Shown here: piece by piece, positions 22,654 to 33,257 of the stretch
Position numbering within the stretch: position 1 is the stretch's first letter
Layout of the letters: each line of letters starts with the position of its first letter
NCBI RefSeq assembly: GCF_033473495.1
Contig: NC_088944.1
Location: 372,001 to 436,000 of the forward strand
DNA length: 64,000 nucleotides
Direction of reading: 5' to 3'
Source: Cercospora beticola
Lineage: Eukaryota; Ascomycota; Dothideomycetes; Mycosphaerellales; Mycosphaerellaceae
Translations under genes and position numbers: made by a program
The notes under the pieces: model-generated
Database searches by the model: none
The model's input: only the letters and a program-made list of their open reading frames with translations
What the model was told of the DNA's origin: nothing

Positions 22654-23694
22654 GTGCGTGCGCTATTCCAGGCGCTGACTGTTGCTCACAGCCGCGGCGG
22701 TTTTCTTCCCGGCGAGTCAGCATCGGCGCGAACAGCAGCAGCAGACATCATACGTATGTTTCTCCTTGCATTGGTGCAGAAAGTGGTTGAACGGGCTTCG
22801 GGAGCGAATGCAAGTCGATGGCGGCGCTGCGGCGACCTCGAAGCGCTGGATTGCCAATTTGTTCAAGTTCAGGTGTCCACAGCTCTCAAGCGCCCATTTG
22901 AGCATTAATCTCGGCATCAAAGCAGTGCCTTCTCTTCCTTGGGCATTCTGCGTGAATCTGCAACGCAACACTCGACATACCTCCATCACCGCTCAGCATC
23001 TCCATCATGACCAGCCTTCCAGCAGCGTGGACAGTCGAGGAAAGTGAAGGAGAAGACGGAGGACAGCACGACGCCACACGTGGTCCAAAGGGCACAGCTT
23101 GCGCATTGGCGTCAGGCGGCCACGGATAACCAGCTCAAGTTGACGACACCGCAGCGATACGAAGCAGAAGCGATATTCTGCCCTTTCTCCTCGGCAGTCA
23201 CGGTATGGACCGGAACACCAAGGACCGCGAACGCACTCAATGCGACGTCGAACACGGCCACACGACGATCGAGTTCAAGCAGCGGCCGGACCTTGGTGAT
23301 GGGCCACGAAAACAGCGAGACTGCCTGAACAGACAAGAGCACGAAGCCATTGACTAGCACGAAGGACCAGGCCAGCGCTACTGCACGTGATTGGAAACGA
23401 GAGGAACTCTGCCAGACGTTTCATATGACGGCGAAAATCGTCTTACACACAAATGGTTACAGCATTGCCATCAATCATCAACAGAAGAGCGAGGATGCCT
23501 CCACCGAAGATTCGAAGAAAGTATGGAGGACGACGCCGACGCCCCGAGCGAGTGCAGCGCGAGCAAGAGTCCTGGGCCCAGAGGCAAGAAGAAAAAGTCG
23601 GTGGACGGAGCAGAGGACGTCCGAGAAAGAGCAGCTCGTCGAGAGGCACACTCCAAGAAAAGAGTTCACTGGAGGAGCTGGTGCAGATAAGTGA
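22654..23694 (+). CDS. Possible hypothetical gene, weak
   Basis: Several plus-strand frames are protein-like in turn. The best is 23391-23690, whose end has MEDDADAPSECSASKSPGPR, a lysine run and a basic helix AEDVRERAARREAHSKKR. A parallel frame (23350-23694) overlaps. Upstream frames at 22654-23047 may be earlier exons. I found no certain splice sites and recognise no domain. A basic nuclear-type tail is the only visible character. Confidence 0.25.
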
Positions 23695-24390
23695 GAGATG
23701 TTTGGTATGATTGAGGATCAAACGAAATGAATTGAACGGGGCACATGAAGCAGGCGGCTGTGAATTCGATTGGATGATGTGTGTCGATACCACCTTGAGT
23801 AAGGATTTGCATGCTCGGAGCTTCGCCATGCTCGGGCAGGAAACGGTGGTCCTTGACCATGCTTGAATAGGCTTTTAGATCGCGCCTTCGAATGGAGTAT
23901 AGATCCACCAAATAGGTATGGAGAAGTTGAGATCGTCTTTTGACAATCTGTCTCAAGTATCGATAATCAAAAGAGGAACAAATCTCCATGCTCGGATCGA
24001 AACCTTCGAAGCAGATCGCACCCTCATACACATCGACGGCTTCATCCTAACAGTTCTGCTCCGTACTTCGCCACCATGCCACAAGTTCGACAATCAGGGC
24101 GCAGTGGATGCGTTGATAGGAAACAGACTTCCAGCCACAGCTGCTGGCGGCGAGTTTGTGGGTGTGTTGCAGTGAGTACCGAGAAATCCAGTGAAGACCG
24201 GAACGATGTGCGCTCGTTGATGTGCCATGCTTGTGGTAACTTTTCTGGCAGCTCTTCGTTCCACCCGGCCCTTGACTCGTTGATGCGCCTCCTGCCGTCC
24301 AGTCTTGGTCCGCATCGGCCTCCATATGCAACTGATATCGTGCCTCTCTTCGTCTTCTTCCGAGTCTCCGTGGTCCTAGCTCAGCACTAG
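23666..24390 (-). other. Minus-strand coding-like frames, unassigned
   Basis: Two adjoining minus-strand frames (23666-24031 and 24047-24394) of about 120 codons. The first has DYRYLRQIVKRRSQLLHTYL, which looks protein-like. They lie just 3' of a retroelement scrap on the same strand and could be part of the same degraded element, but no integrase or other domain is recognised. Confidence 0.25.
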
Positions 24391-24499
24391 GCATGCTTCC
24401 TCATTCTGTTCCTCCGGCTCTCGAAGCTGTGCCAACATATCATGCTCCTTCTTCCGCTTTCCCGGTAGCTTCTTCCCAGAAAAGCCTAGTGTCTTCCCT

Positions 24500-24720
24500 G
24501 ATCTTGCATTCCTTGTTGAATGGGGCCTGAAAAGTCCATCTGCTGCGGCATTTCTTTCGTCCTTGATGTGTTCGACCGTGATGTTCAGTAGCCACAATGC
24601 ATGCCACTGTCAAGAAAGTCGTGATTGGGAAGTGATCCGTCCAACTATTTGATGGGACTGATGAACCAACGGTCACAAGAGAGCTCGTTCGTAGTTGACA
24701 GCAACAGCACGCATGAGCGT
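24500..24720 (-). mobile_element. Ty3/Gypsy-like RNase H remnant
   Basis: Three short minus-strand pieces, in order, match landmarks of the RT/RNase H region of Ty3/Gypsy retrotransposons: NYE (start of a helix before the RNase H DH motif), TDHFPITTFL (compare the TDHxxLxxFL signature), then ITVEHIKDERNAAADGLFRP (compare the HxPGxxNxxADxLSR end of RNase H). They are in different frames and the spacing is shortened, so the copy is dead. No LTR, integrase or gag could be found nearby. Confidence 0.45.
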
Positions 24721-24966
24721 CAGCCTTCAGCTATCCACCACCTGTCCCACGACAGCTTCTCGTGGCGTATCAGCTGCACAGGCCATCATGTTCCGCTCGA
24801 CATCTTTTGACGGCATCCACCTTGAGTCATAGGCTTCGATATGCGAACCTTCCTCAACATTGCAATACTTCCTCCAAGTCCAGAACGCCCGACATCGCCG
24901 CGATTTGTTCCTGCTCTTGTTTCTCCTCCTGATCACTAGCTCTTCTTTATGAAACTTTTTTCTGGA

Positions 24967-25173
24967 TCAGGAGTCATCCTCGGACGAATACCCCAGCAGA
25001 GTATCGCTGACGATCAGCTCACAATCTTTGACCTTAGCGGATTCGTCTTTGGCGGCCTTGACTGTGCTATGCTTGCCAGCCCGGCGCTTGTTCTTGCACT
25101 TCCTTTTCTTCTCAATTACCGGCTCTTCTTCACATGTCTCGTGATCCGATGACTGTTCCCCAGAACATGACAA
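24967..25173 (-). other. Basic, Lys-rich coding-like frame
   Basis: Minus-strand frame with a Lys/Arg-rich centre and an acidic end (LLGYSSEDDS) before its stop. It may be a 3' exon of the split gene at 25432-26015 or an unrelated remnant. No domain is recognised. Confidence 0.25.
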
Positions 25174-25431
25174 GTCTTCCTTAAGGAGACCTATGCAAAT
25201 GGCTCCACCGATGCCTTCGCCATCGCCCCTGTCGTCAGCCTTATATATTTCCAGTCCTCCTCACAGCACGTCTTGTGATCGCTCCTTCTTCGATAACATA
25301 GGAGATGACTTCGGGACACAGCTGAGTAGCACCAATACGCGAGATGTTTCTTGGTCTTCTCGTAGCGCAATTCAACCCGGCATTCTTTTCGCCAAGGCGA
25401 CCGTTTCTGACTCATTCGTATGAGAAATTCT

Positions 25432-26015
25432 TCTGGGCCCAATCGGGAAGGACCTTTGGAACGTAGACCTTCTTTCGGCCTTCGAAATACTTGCTGACTA
25501 GGGTGCTGCCGATTACCAGGAGATTAACTTCTTGATGCAGATGTCGGCGATTTCGATGCCACAATCCAGAGGTAGGCCACCCTGTGGAGTCGAAGCAGGA
25601 CTTTGGGAACAGGAAATGCAAAGGAGCAGTAGCGGCTATACAGGAGTGATGTCAGATTTGATCCTAGGGGTAGCGCAAAGATCGCAGGTGTAGGAGGGCA
25701 TACCTATTGACAACGTGTATGAGATTCGCATTCTTGGTCTTGAGTGGCCAACGAAACGGGTGTTCATCAGCAGTGTCTTGCTCTGAGGGGTCGACAAAGA
25801 TGATCTTGTACCTGGTGTGGTCCTCGCTCACGGCTTGCTGATGAGAGGAGTGGCGAAGCTGACGGAGGTCATTGAAAGTTTCGTCGGAGTATCCGTCGGA
25901 GGAGCCACGACGCGGTCGATGAAGAGCATGTCAGCAGTGCATGCTTTAAGTAGTGATAAAGTAGTGATGGTGAAGTAGTGACCTTGTGCTTGCGGCGCCA
26001 GCGCAAGCTGCCCAT
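25432..26015 (-). CDS. Split hypothetical gene with at least one good intron
   Basis: A likely start is ATG 26015 (MGSLRWRRKHK). A strongly protein-like frame follows: RRGSSDGYSDETFNDLRQLR, then YKIIFVDPSEQDTADEHPF. A 68-nt intron (25703-25636) with GTATGC donor, a TCTGAC branch-like site and TATAG acceptor follows. Downstream text includes LDCGIEIADICIKKLI and KYFEGRKKVYVPKVLPDW in another frame, ending at a TGA near 25432. The link from the first ATG to the main frame, and the last join, are not solved. The family is not recognised. It could be a real gene with three or four exons or a decayed one. Confidence 0.4.
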
Positions 26016-26228
26016 AGTGGGAAGGGTGGACGGCGGCGGAGAATCTGGACTGCTAAGATGTGGGGATAATGGCTAATGTAAGTGGATCGGAGTGTTGCAA
26101 GCGGGAGATATGGCTCGCGTCTGAGGATGTGTAGCTGGTGTGGATTGTTTTGAGCCGCATGAGTGAAGGATGTTGACATTGAGAGCTACTGACCACGATT
26201 CCTGGTCCATGAGTGCAATGCTGCAATG

Positions 26229-27101
26229 TTATCTTGCTGCGCAGACAGAATCAATCATCACTCTTGGGACCAGAAGTAGCCACCCAGAAGCAGGTGCGGC
26301 ATGGGACGAATTTGCATTGTCGTGTGCCTGTACATGACTGCGCTTGTCTCTGGCATACAGCTCACTGCCAGCCAAGGGCACGGCGGAGGCATCGTGATTT
26401 AGCCTGGGCATGCCATGTGCCAAGGAGGCATTGTTGATCGAAAATCGTGACATGTTGTCTTTGTCATGGCTCTGGGATCGGGCGTGAATCATGGTGAGAC
26501 GTTGCGGCAGCAGAAAGATCAACGTGCTGCGACGAGACTTGGTTCGTGGCGAGGCCGAAGGTGGAATGCACTGTGGCTGTGTGCCGCGGACGTGCGCATC
26601 ACGGTGTCGAGACATCGAGGGAGGGTGTTGGTGTGGAGCATGGTGGGATAGAGGAAGATGATGCCCGCTGTTGACGGTGAAGGACCCTCGCTCGTGGATG
26701 GGATCGGGCCGAGCAGTGGCCTTCGCCATCTCCATCTCCATGGGAAACTTCGCTATCATTGACAGTCGGCCAGTGACGTCGGGTTCCAGAAAGGCTAAAC
26801 CAACAGCAGTTGCAGCCAGAGCAACAAACCCTGCAGATCTGACCCAAGCACCCTTTGTGTGGTTGCTACCTCCACGGAAGGACAAGCACGACTCCAGCAA
26901 ATGCAGAAGAACAAAATCCTGGGAAACCCCGAGAGGAGAAAGGTGGAACCACCTGAGCCAAGCCAGGAAACCAATGGACAAGCCAGTCCTGGCACTAACG
27001 GAAGACTGCGATCCAAAGCAAAACATCAAATGTTGCACAACAGGACCCACAGGAAAACAGGGATTTGGAGGGGAGCTCAGAGTACAGTAAACCCACTCTG
27101 A
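26229..27101. other. Overlapping antisense open frames
   Basis: The minus strand has a 273-codon frame (26229-27050). The plus strand has a 139-codon frame (26671-27090) and a second frame whose end reads NGRLRSKAKHQMLHNRTHRK. The plus-strand composition around 26860-27100 is A-rich and basic, unlike its neighbours, as in a gag-like or nucleic-acid-binding tail. I cannot decide which strand, if either, codes. Confidence 0.3.
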
Positions 27102-27443
27102 TGCAGAAAAGGACTAGGCCTGCAGCCAAAAGCCTGCAGCACGGTTCCAGGGCTGATGTGCCAGTGGGCTAATATGCTGGACAGAGTTTTGCTAACCATA
27201 TTCTCCTCGAACGCAAGCGAGCTAGGCGTGGAGCTAAACAGTGTGGGGCGAAGGAGATTGCTTCTTCATCACATAGAGTCCAAGATGGAACGCTGCTTAA
27301 AAATCGTCGGAAAAGAGGCCGCTGCAACTCGCTTTTCGACACCCCTTCGGAGCTCAATCTGGTCGGCCGAGACGGGCGTGGCTCTGAGCGGGCATCGACT
27401 GTTCGATGCGAGGCGGTGTTAGTGTGCGTGGAATGTATGCTGC

Positions 27444-27935
27444 TCACTTCTTTGGATTTATCCTCAACAGGCGCTCGATGACCTGCGGCTGTTCCGTAGT
27501 CAGCAAGTACTTCATCTTTTGGAAAACTTGGAAACGTGTTGGATAAGATGCAGCTCGTAGACGGCGAACGAAAAACGAAAAAGCTTTGCTGAAAGACATG
27601 ATGAAGTCGGGTTGAGCACGATAGACTTCAGCATGCCTCCTACCAGTGTCCGCCCATACTTTCTCATCTGTCTCATCAGCCCTGCCACGCATGCAATCTG
27701 CGATCGACCTTGCCTTGTCATCCACATGGGTTGTGTAAAGCCTTTTGGACCAAACATCCCGCCACCCACCTTCCGCTCTTAAAACGATCACGCGAAAGCT
27801 CCAAACTAGACTGAACTTTGGCAAGAGAGTTGAAGCGAACGCATGCTGGAATAGCCAAGAAGCGTCATCTAGACGAACCCTTCCGCCAATTTTACGTCGA
27901 TTAGGGATTGTCTTCCAGACACAACAACTCCCCAA
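27444..27935 (-). CDS. Hypothetical ORF 3' of the RTC4 gene
   Basis: A 163-codon frame overlapping the end of the RTC4 gene in another frame. Its best ATG is at 27692 (MRGRADETDEKVWADTGRRH), giving 82 residues and the end EQPQVIERLLRINPKK. Composition is protein-like. No family is recognised. It might be a separate short gene or a former 3' exon. Confidence 0.35.
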   Translation of the reverse strand: MGSCCVWKTIPNRRKIGGRVRLDDASWLFQHAFASTLLPKFSLVWSFRVIVLRAEGGWRDVWSKRLYTTHVDDKARSIADCMRGRADETDEKVWADTGRRHAEVYRAQPDFIMSFSKAFSFFVRRLRAASYPTRFQVFQKMKYLLTTEQPQVIERLLRINPKK

Positions 27936-29009
27936 TTGCTGTGCTGTCAGCCAAGATCGCTCGGGCGTGGGCGTCCCAATCGCTTTGCATGAGTTTCAGA
28001 TCTTCTTTGACGAGCAGCTCTACCATGTGGGGAGCCAGGACCCATTCGACAACAGTGCATACACCGCCTTGTACGCCTGGTGCATGAAAGATCTTGTCCT
28101 GGGTAGAATGTATGGCGAGATCTCTCGCGAGATTCTCAGTAACGAAGGCGGTACTAAACAAGGTTAGTGGTAAGCTGTTGTGGGAAAATGGCCCGAAACT
28201 TACATGACACGTTCACCCTTGGGGCCGTAGTATCCCATTATTGGCTTATCGGCCATTTTCAACATCTGTTGTGACTGGCGTCGCTCGATCAGCTGCTATT
28301 CCGACGCTGCGCCACGACGAGACTTAGGTGTCTTCCGTACCTTTGCAGCCTGTTTCTCCTTTGACCCAATGTGGTGTGATCCTTGCTGCTCTTGTAACTT
28401 GGCGCGATGATACGACTCAACCTGGCCATTCAGAACCTCCGACAAGAAGTCTAGGTGTCTGTGCATACGTGCCGGGAGGTACTTCCAATCAAGTTCAGGG
28501 TAGCCTCGTTGGCGCCACGTTTCCCGTGCGGTCTTGCTTGAGTGCCATTTACAAAACCTAACTTGGGTCTTGTAGTTCCAAATACATCCTGCGTTCAGGT
28601 CCTCGAAATCTTGTTTGGCACAGCTGTCCACAGACGCCTTGCAGATACTGCAGCAGGGAGAGTCGTCTTCCTCATCTGAGTCAGAAGGGCAACGATATTC
28701 TTCGATAGTTTGATCAGCTTTTGCGGAAGAGTTGCTTGCCACAGTGTAGTCTAGTCGGACGAAGCGTGGCGCCTTTCCTTCGGATGTCGCGTCTTTCTTA
28801 TTTGTAGATCCCCCAAATGTGACGCCTTGTTTCTTGTCCTTTGGCTCCGCTTGTGCTGTGTTTGTTGCCTCTCCTTTGAATGCTGCGACTTTCTTCTTTC
28901 GAGATCCCGCGTATGTGACGATTGGCTTTTTGAAGTTGTAACCCGGGAACACAGGCTCGTCATCGCTCTCATCAAATGGTGTATTGCCGCAGTTCACTGC
29001 TTTTGCCAT
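27901..29009 (-). CDS. RTC4-domain protein
   Basis: Member of the fungal restriction-of-telomere-capping (RTC4) domain family; RTC4 in yeast was found in a telomere-capping screen, and its molecular role is unclear. Start chosen at ATG 29009, followed by an acidic patch and KPIVTYAGSRKKK. The domain shows a Cys cluster (C119, C120, C123), VRFCKWHSSKTARETW, the YPELDWKYLPARMHRHLDFL stretch, VESYHRAKL, then GYYGPKGERV, and VEWVLAPHMVELLVKEDL near the end. A 50-nt intron (28203-28154, GTAAGT...TTTAG) restores the frame. TAG at 28298-28296 lies in frame at codon 238. It could sit inside a 45-nt GTACGG...AATAG intron whose removal keeps the frame (about 337 aa); otherwise the gene is broken. An earlier upstream ATG would add a hydrophobic leader not expected in this family. 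Confidence 0.7.
28154..28203 (-). other. Intron in the RTC4-domain gene
   Basis: Fifty nt, GTAAGT donor, TTTAG acceptor. It joins GYYGPKGERV to TAFVTENLARDLA in one frame, both being conserved parts of the domain. Confidence 0.75.
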
Positions 29010-29014
29010 GTCTG

Positions 29015-30670
29015 CGAAAACTTGTTGGGCGCTGCGCGTGTCGATGCGGAGCCAGGGATTTGGCGGAACTTCGATCGCAACGGTGGTGGCGATGAAATGG
29101 AGAGATCGAGGTGGATTCGAGGGCGCGCCGGTCCCACTCGGCCACAGGACGGTAGAGGGTTGTGAGAATGTCAACGCGAGCGTGCATGCGACAGCGCTGC
29201 AAACAAACAACACCGAAGACTTGGCACTTCTCCCCTGTTAGCCCGACGTCCAGTCTGCTGGTCGTGTGCTCCAAATGTGCCTTTCGGGCGCCCGTCTGGA
29301 GCTGGTGGTGGTCTTTCAAAGGTGAATGAATTAAAATGCACTGCAACTCCACTGGCGCCCTGCATACTCATCGCAGGAGGTTGGTGGTCAAGAAGCGCTT
29401 TTTTGCACACAACCACCTTCTCATTGACGCTCCCCACCTTGCAATGTGCCTTTGAGTACGGCACGTTCTTTGCAAAGAAAAACTTGGCCACCAACGGCTC
29501 GATCGGGTTGGGTGTTCTCTTTATGACTTGTGGCACTCGCGTCTTGTGTCTGATGTTGCTTGGCCAGGCGACATCGATTGCTCTATCCAGTGCGCTTTGC
29601 CTGGGAAGTCGCAGTACGTTCTAGCGAGGTGTAGCCTGTCTAGTCTCATCGTGGTGTTTCCCCTCTGATTATTCACGCCTACAAGTCTGCTCGTTCTTGA
29701 CTCCTCTCCATTTTCCTTGTGACATGCGTCGCATTGTTGCCTGCCGAGTCTCACCGTGTCCTGTCATGTCGGCACTCCCTGCATCATCTTCCTCCTCGCA
29801 GCCCTCGTGCGCCTCCAATCGAGCTCGTTCACGCTGCTCCCTTCGTCCGCGTCACTCTGGCTTGATCGCGGGTGAGTGGCCGTTCTTGGGCTCACGAAGC
29901 AAGCTTTTGCGATCGAAAGGGCATTGACGCGTGCGAGGCGGCGCGCGGAGCAGGCGACGAGGAGTGAGATCAGCTGGGCGTAGGAGCATGTGCGACGTGT
30001 ATGACCATAGTTCTGACCGGTGCGTGGATGAGCAACGTTCGGTGAAGTGAAGGCCGATCCATAACACCAACATTCAGCACAGCGCCCTCGGCACAGCACT
30101 ATTTGCATTCCGCCCTGCACCTCCACGGGGCGCACACCGACTCGACTCACCTTCCGCGCCGATGGTGATCCATTTCCAGGATGAGCTGCACCAGCTGAAG
30201 GCTTGCCGTTCCAGATTTGAGGCGAGCGTGACGATGATATCGCAGCCAGCCTCAGGCATGGAAGCCGCGAAGGATAGATACGTGCAAGGCAAAGCAGAGT
30301 GGTGGTGAAGCAAGAAGCGCTGGGCTGTGACGACGCTGCCAGCCAGCTGCAGGAGACGCTGTCTCATTGCCGTTTTCACTTCTTGCCAGCTTCAGCCTAA
30401 CGAAATGACAGACGTGCCGAACACAACGCAGCCACGCGACAACTTGGTCGCTTCTCCCACACATCACAACTCCACTCCAAAGGCAAGTGTACTCTTCGTG
30501 CACCCGCGAGCCGAGGACCAGACTGCTTTGTTGAGCGTTCATCGCTTCTGACAGCGCGAGGCTTTCTGCGACGCATGTGCAGTGTCCAGCGCAAGGAACA
30601 TCGGGCAGTCCGTGCAACCCTGCACCTACGCCTTGTTTTGGCTCTGCTGAGATACTGATTCCAAGTCGCC
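29015..30670. other. No supported gene
   Basis: Frames of 75-130 codons on both strands overlap one another throughout. A minus-strand frame at 29171-29536 (KRTPNPIEPLVAKFFFAKNV) is the most protein-like but has no domain and no clear splice partner. The first few hundred bases probably include the RTC4 gene promoter. Confidence 0.4.
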
Positions 30671-30675
30671 GAATC

Positions 30676-31400
30676 TCAGGTCTGGCGAGTGCTAGAGAAC
30701 AGTTGTACGAAGAGTGGGCTGCTGTGTTGCACTACACCCCAAAATTGCGCGCAGTAAGCGCCATCTGGATCGAAGTTACTGAAGTTTTCGCGCAGCAGCG
30801 CTTTGCCGTCGAAGATTGGCTAATGACCGATCAACTTCATCTGCTGACGAAGCAAGTCGTATTCGAGGTTGGAACAAGCTAGAACTTGTTGGAATTCTGC
30901 CTTGGAGAGCCGACTTTTCTTTCCCTTGCCATTGAGAGGTGGAAGGGATGGCGCGGCGGACGTGATCGCGCCGGGTGTTGAGCTCAACATGGCGAATGTG
31001 ATGTGCGGGTCAAGGACAACATCGGTGACGACCTCGAGCGGCACTCCTCGAAGTGCTATCGTCTAGAAGGTGATTGTGGCATAGATGCGCGCGGACGAGA
31101 TGACTACGATAAGCCGAGGCTGATTTCTACCAACACGGGCAGAATAGGACCGAAGGCAATGCGCACAGCGACATCCACAGGGTGGCAGGGCAGGCACGCT
31201 GCCGGACGATCGATGTACGTCGTGAGGCAGGAGTCTCCGCAACTGCGGTAACGACGGGAAATCTGTCGATGGTGGCGATCACTGTTTTCCGACGAGGTGT
31301 TGCCGTACTCGGTCTCGTTAGTGTTTGCTGCTCGTACAACATGGAGTGTGCCACCAGCAGACCTGAATTCAACATTGCCATCTGAGGCCCCGCAGCGCTG
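30676..31400 (-). pseudogene. Decayed gene, unknown family
   Basis: One minus-strand frame reads RLIVVISSARIYATITF, then TAG (31065-31063), then ALRGVPLEVVTDVVLDPHIT and FQQVLACSNLEYDLLRQQMK, then TAG (30822-30820), then IFDGKALLRENFSNFDPDGA and a natural-looking stop at 30678-30676. Upstream, DVAVRIAFGPILPVLVEISL lies one frame away, so a frameshift is also present. Two TAG codons in the same frame fit CAG-to-TAG change. The domain is not recognised. Confidence 0.45.
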
Positions 31401-31756
31401 GTCTAACATTCAAGAAGTCGGAGAGCTTCTGAACACAATAATCGAGCCGGGTCTGGATGGCAGGGTGCGCCGGGTCAGCCCGTCATGGAGGTTGTCGGAA
31501 GTGCTGCCAGCAACTCGATTGGCAAGCCGATATGAGATGTTCTGGTAGAGGATCAGGTGGCATTTGCACATTGTGCCGAGGCGATGCGCAAGTATGACTT
31601 GAAGAGCCACTTCATCACATTAGACGATGAGAAAGTTTGATATCAATGGTAACTGGTACTGTATAGAAGCAATACGGATTGCCGTGGTTCCGGCAATACA
31701 ACATAATAGCATAGGAAGCCTGCATCACGGGTGCCTACGAGAACTTTCGTACGTAA

Positions 31757-31900
31757 AATTCAAGGCTAAATTCTGTCGCAAGGCGTAGCTCCATGAAATT
31801 CAAGGCCGAATTTAAGGCCGAATTCTATCGCAGGAAGTTGCCCCATGAGATTCACCATGAAACTCAGGGCTGAATTCTGGTGCAAGGCGTGACCCCATGA
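31757..31900 (+). repeat. Degenerate 40-bp tandem repeat, about 3 copies
   Basis: Copies at 31757-31796, 31797-31860 and 31861-31900. Each begins AAnTCAnGGC, contains GAATTCT or AAATTCT near its middle and ends CCATGA. The middle copy carries an internal 12-bp duplication and a short extra CATGA block. The flanking 300 bases hold no gene. Confidence 0.7.
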
Positions 31901-33200
31901 AACTCAACATTACGCCACTTGATCATATTTCAACATCGCGATTGCTGCTCCTTTCAGAAGTGTTCGCTCTTGTTTGCTTTCACTCTTCGCTCCCAGCCAT
32001 GAATGATGGAAGCGCGTCATTGCACAATTCCACATACAGAATCGTCCCTATGCCGCGGTACTCATTCTTCGGCGCGTAACCCGATGATTAAGTCGAGGAT
32101 TATCTACGAAAACATTGTTACGAGATTTCGACGTATGCAGAGATAAGAGACTAGGTCCTCTTTCAAAAACTTAGCAGACTTTGACCTTTCCTGCAAGATG
32201 TGTTGCTGTAATGCGAAGAGAAATTGCGTGGCCAATGCATGAGGACAAAATCTATTCCAGTATTGGAACATATGTGCAAATTTTCAACCGAGATTGTGTT
32301 TCTCCTTTCCGTGAACATGGTCCGTATTGATGCTTCCACGGAACATCATCGCGTTGTCACAGAACTGGATATGAGTAGAATCTGTATCCAGCACTCGTCA
32401 TTGGCTGGTTCATGGCTGTCTGTCTGCGAACATCTTTGCGGCTGTGAGCCAAGAGAGGGATATCGGCTATGTGTCGATTCCGCTTCGACGGCTCTGCTTG
32501 GCTGTCAGTAGAAAACTTCCGACAAGTCCTCGGCTTCGTTGGTCGTAGATGACTGAGATCGCCGTTCGCATTTCCTTGCATTGAGCTGCTGAGGCGAAAA
32601 AATAGCTGCGACTGCGTGGGGCGATTGCAGTAGTAGTGTGTATAGAGAAATATGAGCTGCCAAGAATGGGGCTTAGTCGACGATAATGCTATTGAGTATG
32701 CAGCAAGAGCAAGAGGATGTGGGGCTGGGAAATGGTAGGGAGGACTGATTCCACGGCTATGTACTAATGATCGGAAGACTTGGAAAGGGAACGTTGTCGT
32801 TGGTATCCAAATTTCCTTTTGGTGTTATCGTAGCCCTGCGCGGATCCCAATGCCTACAGCTGCTGTTGAAATGCCAAACAACTCATGTTTTCCATTTCTT
32901 AAATATAACCCAGGGCCAGAGCTATACGTGTCTCATTTCATGCATCCTCCTTGCAAATCAGGCTTTCGACTCGTCCAAAACAGATTGTGAGCAGCGAAGC
33001 AGCATGTGAATGATCGCAGCCAATTATGTGATGTAGTGTTTTGCTAATGTATCACGGTTTCAAGCAGGCTTTTGTCGACTGTGTGTTCCCTGGAGACCGC
33101 CCAGCTGCTTCGCGCATATTGTGATCTACGCTTATAGACGTTGCAACGTGCTAGGCGACAAGACGCTCAGTGAGCATCTTGGTCTGCTCAACTTTTCATG
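31901..33200. other. No supported gene
   Basis: Slightly AT-richer than its surroundings, with frames under 100 codons and many stops. No motif seen. Confidence 0.45.
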
Positions 33201-33257
33201 TCATCAAGATGGGCTGATAGTCAAAGGAGCTCCAGTTTTCGTACTCCACAAGGCATA

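Noticed and set aside
29010..29213. Upstream start of the RTC4 gene giving a hydrophobic leader that looks like a signal peptide
   Set aside because: RTC4 proteins are not secreted, and ATG 29009 gives the expected acidic and KPIVTY start. The leader is upstream open frame.
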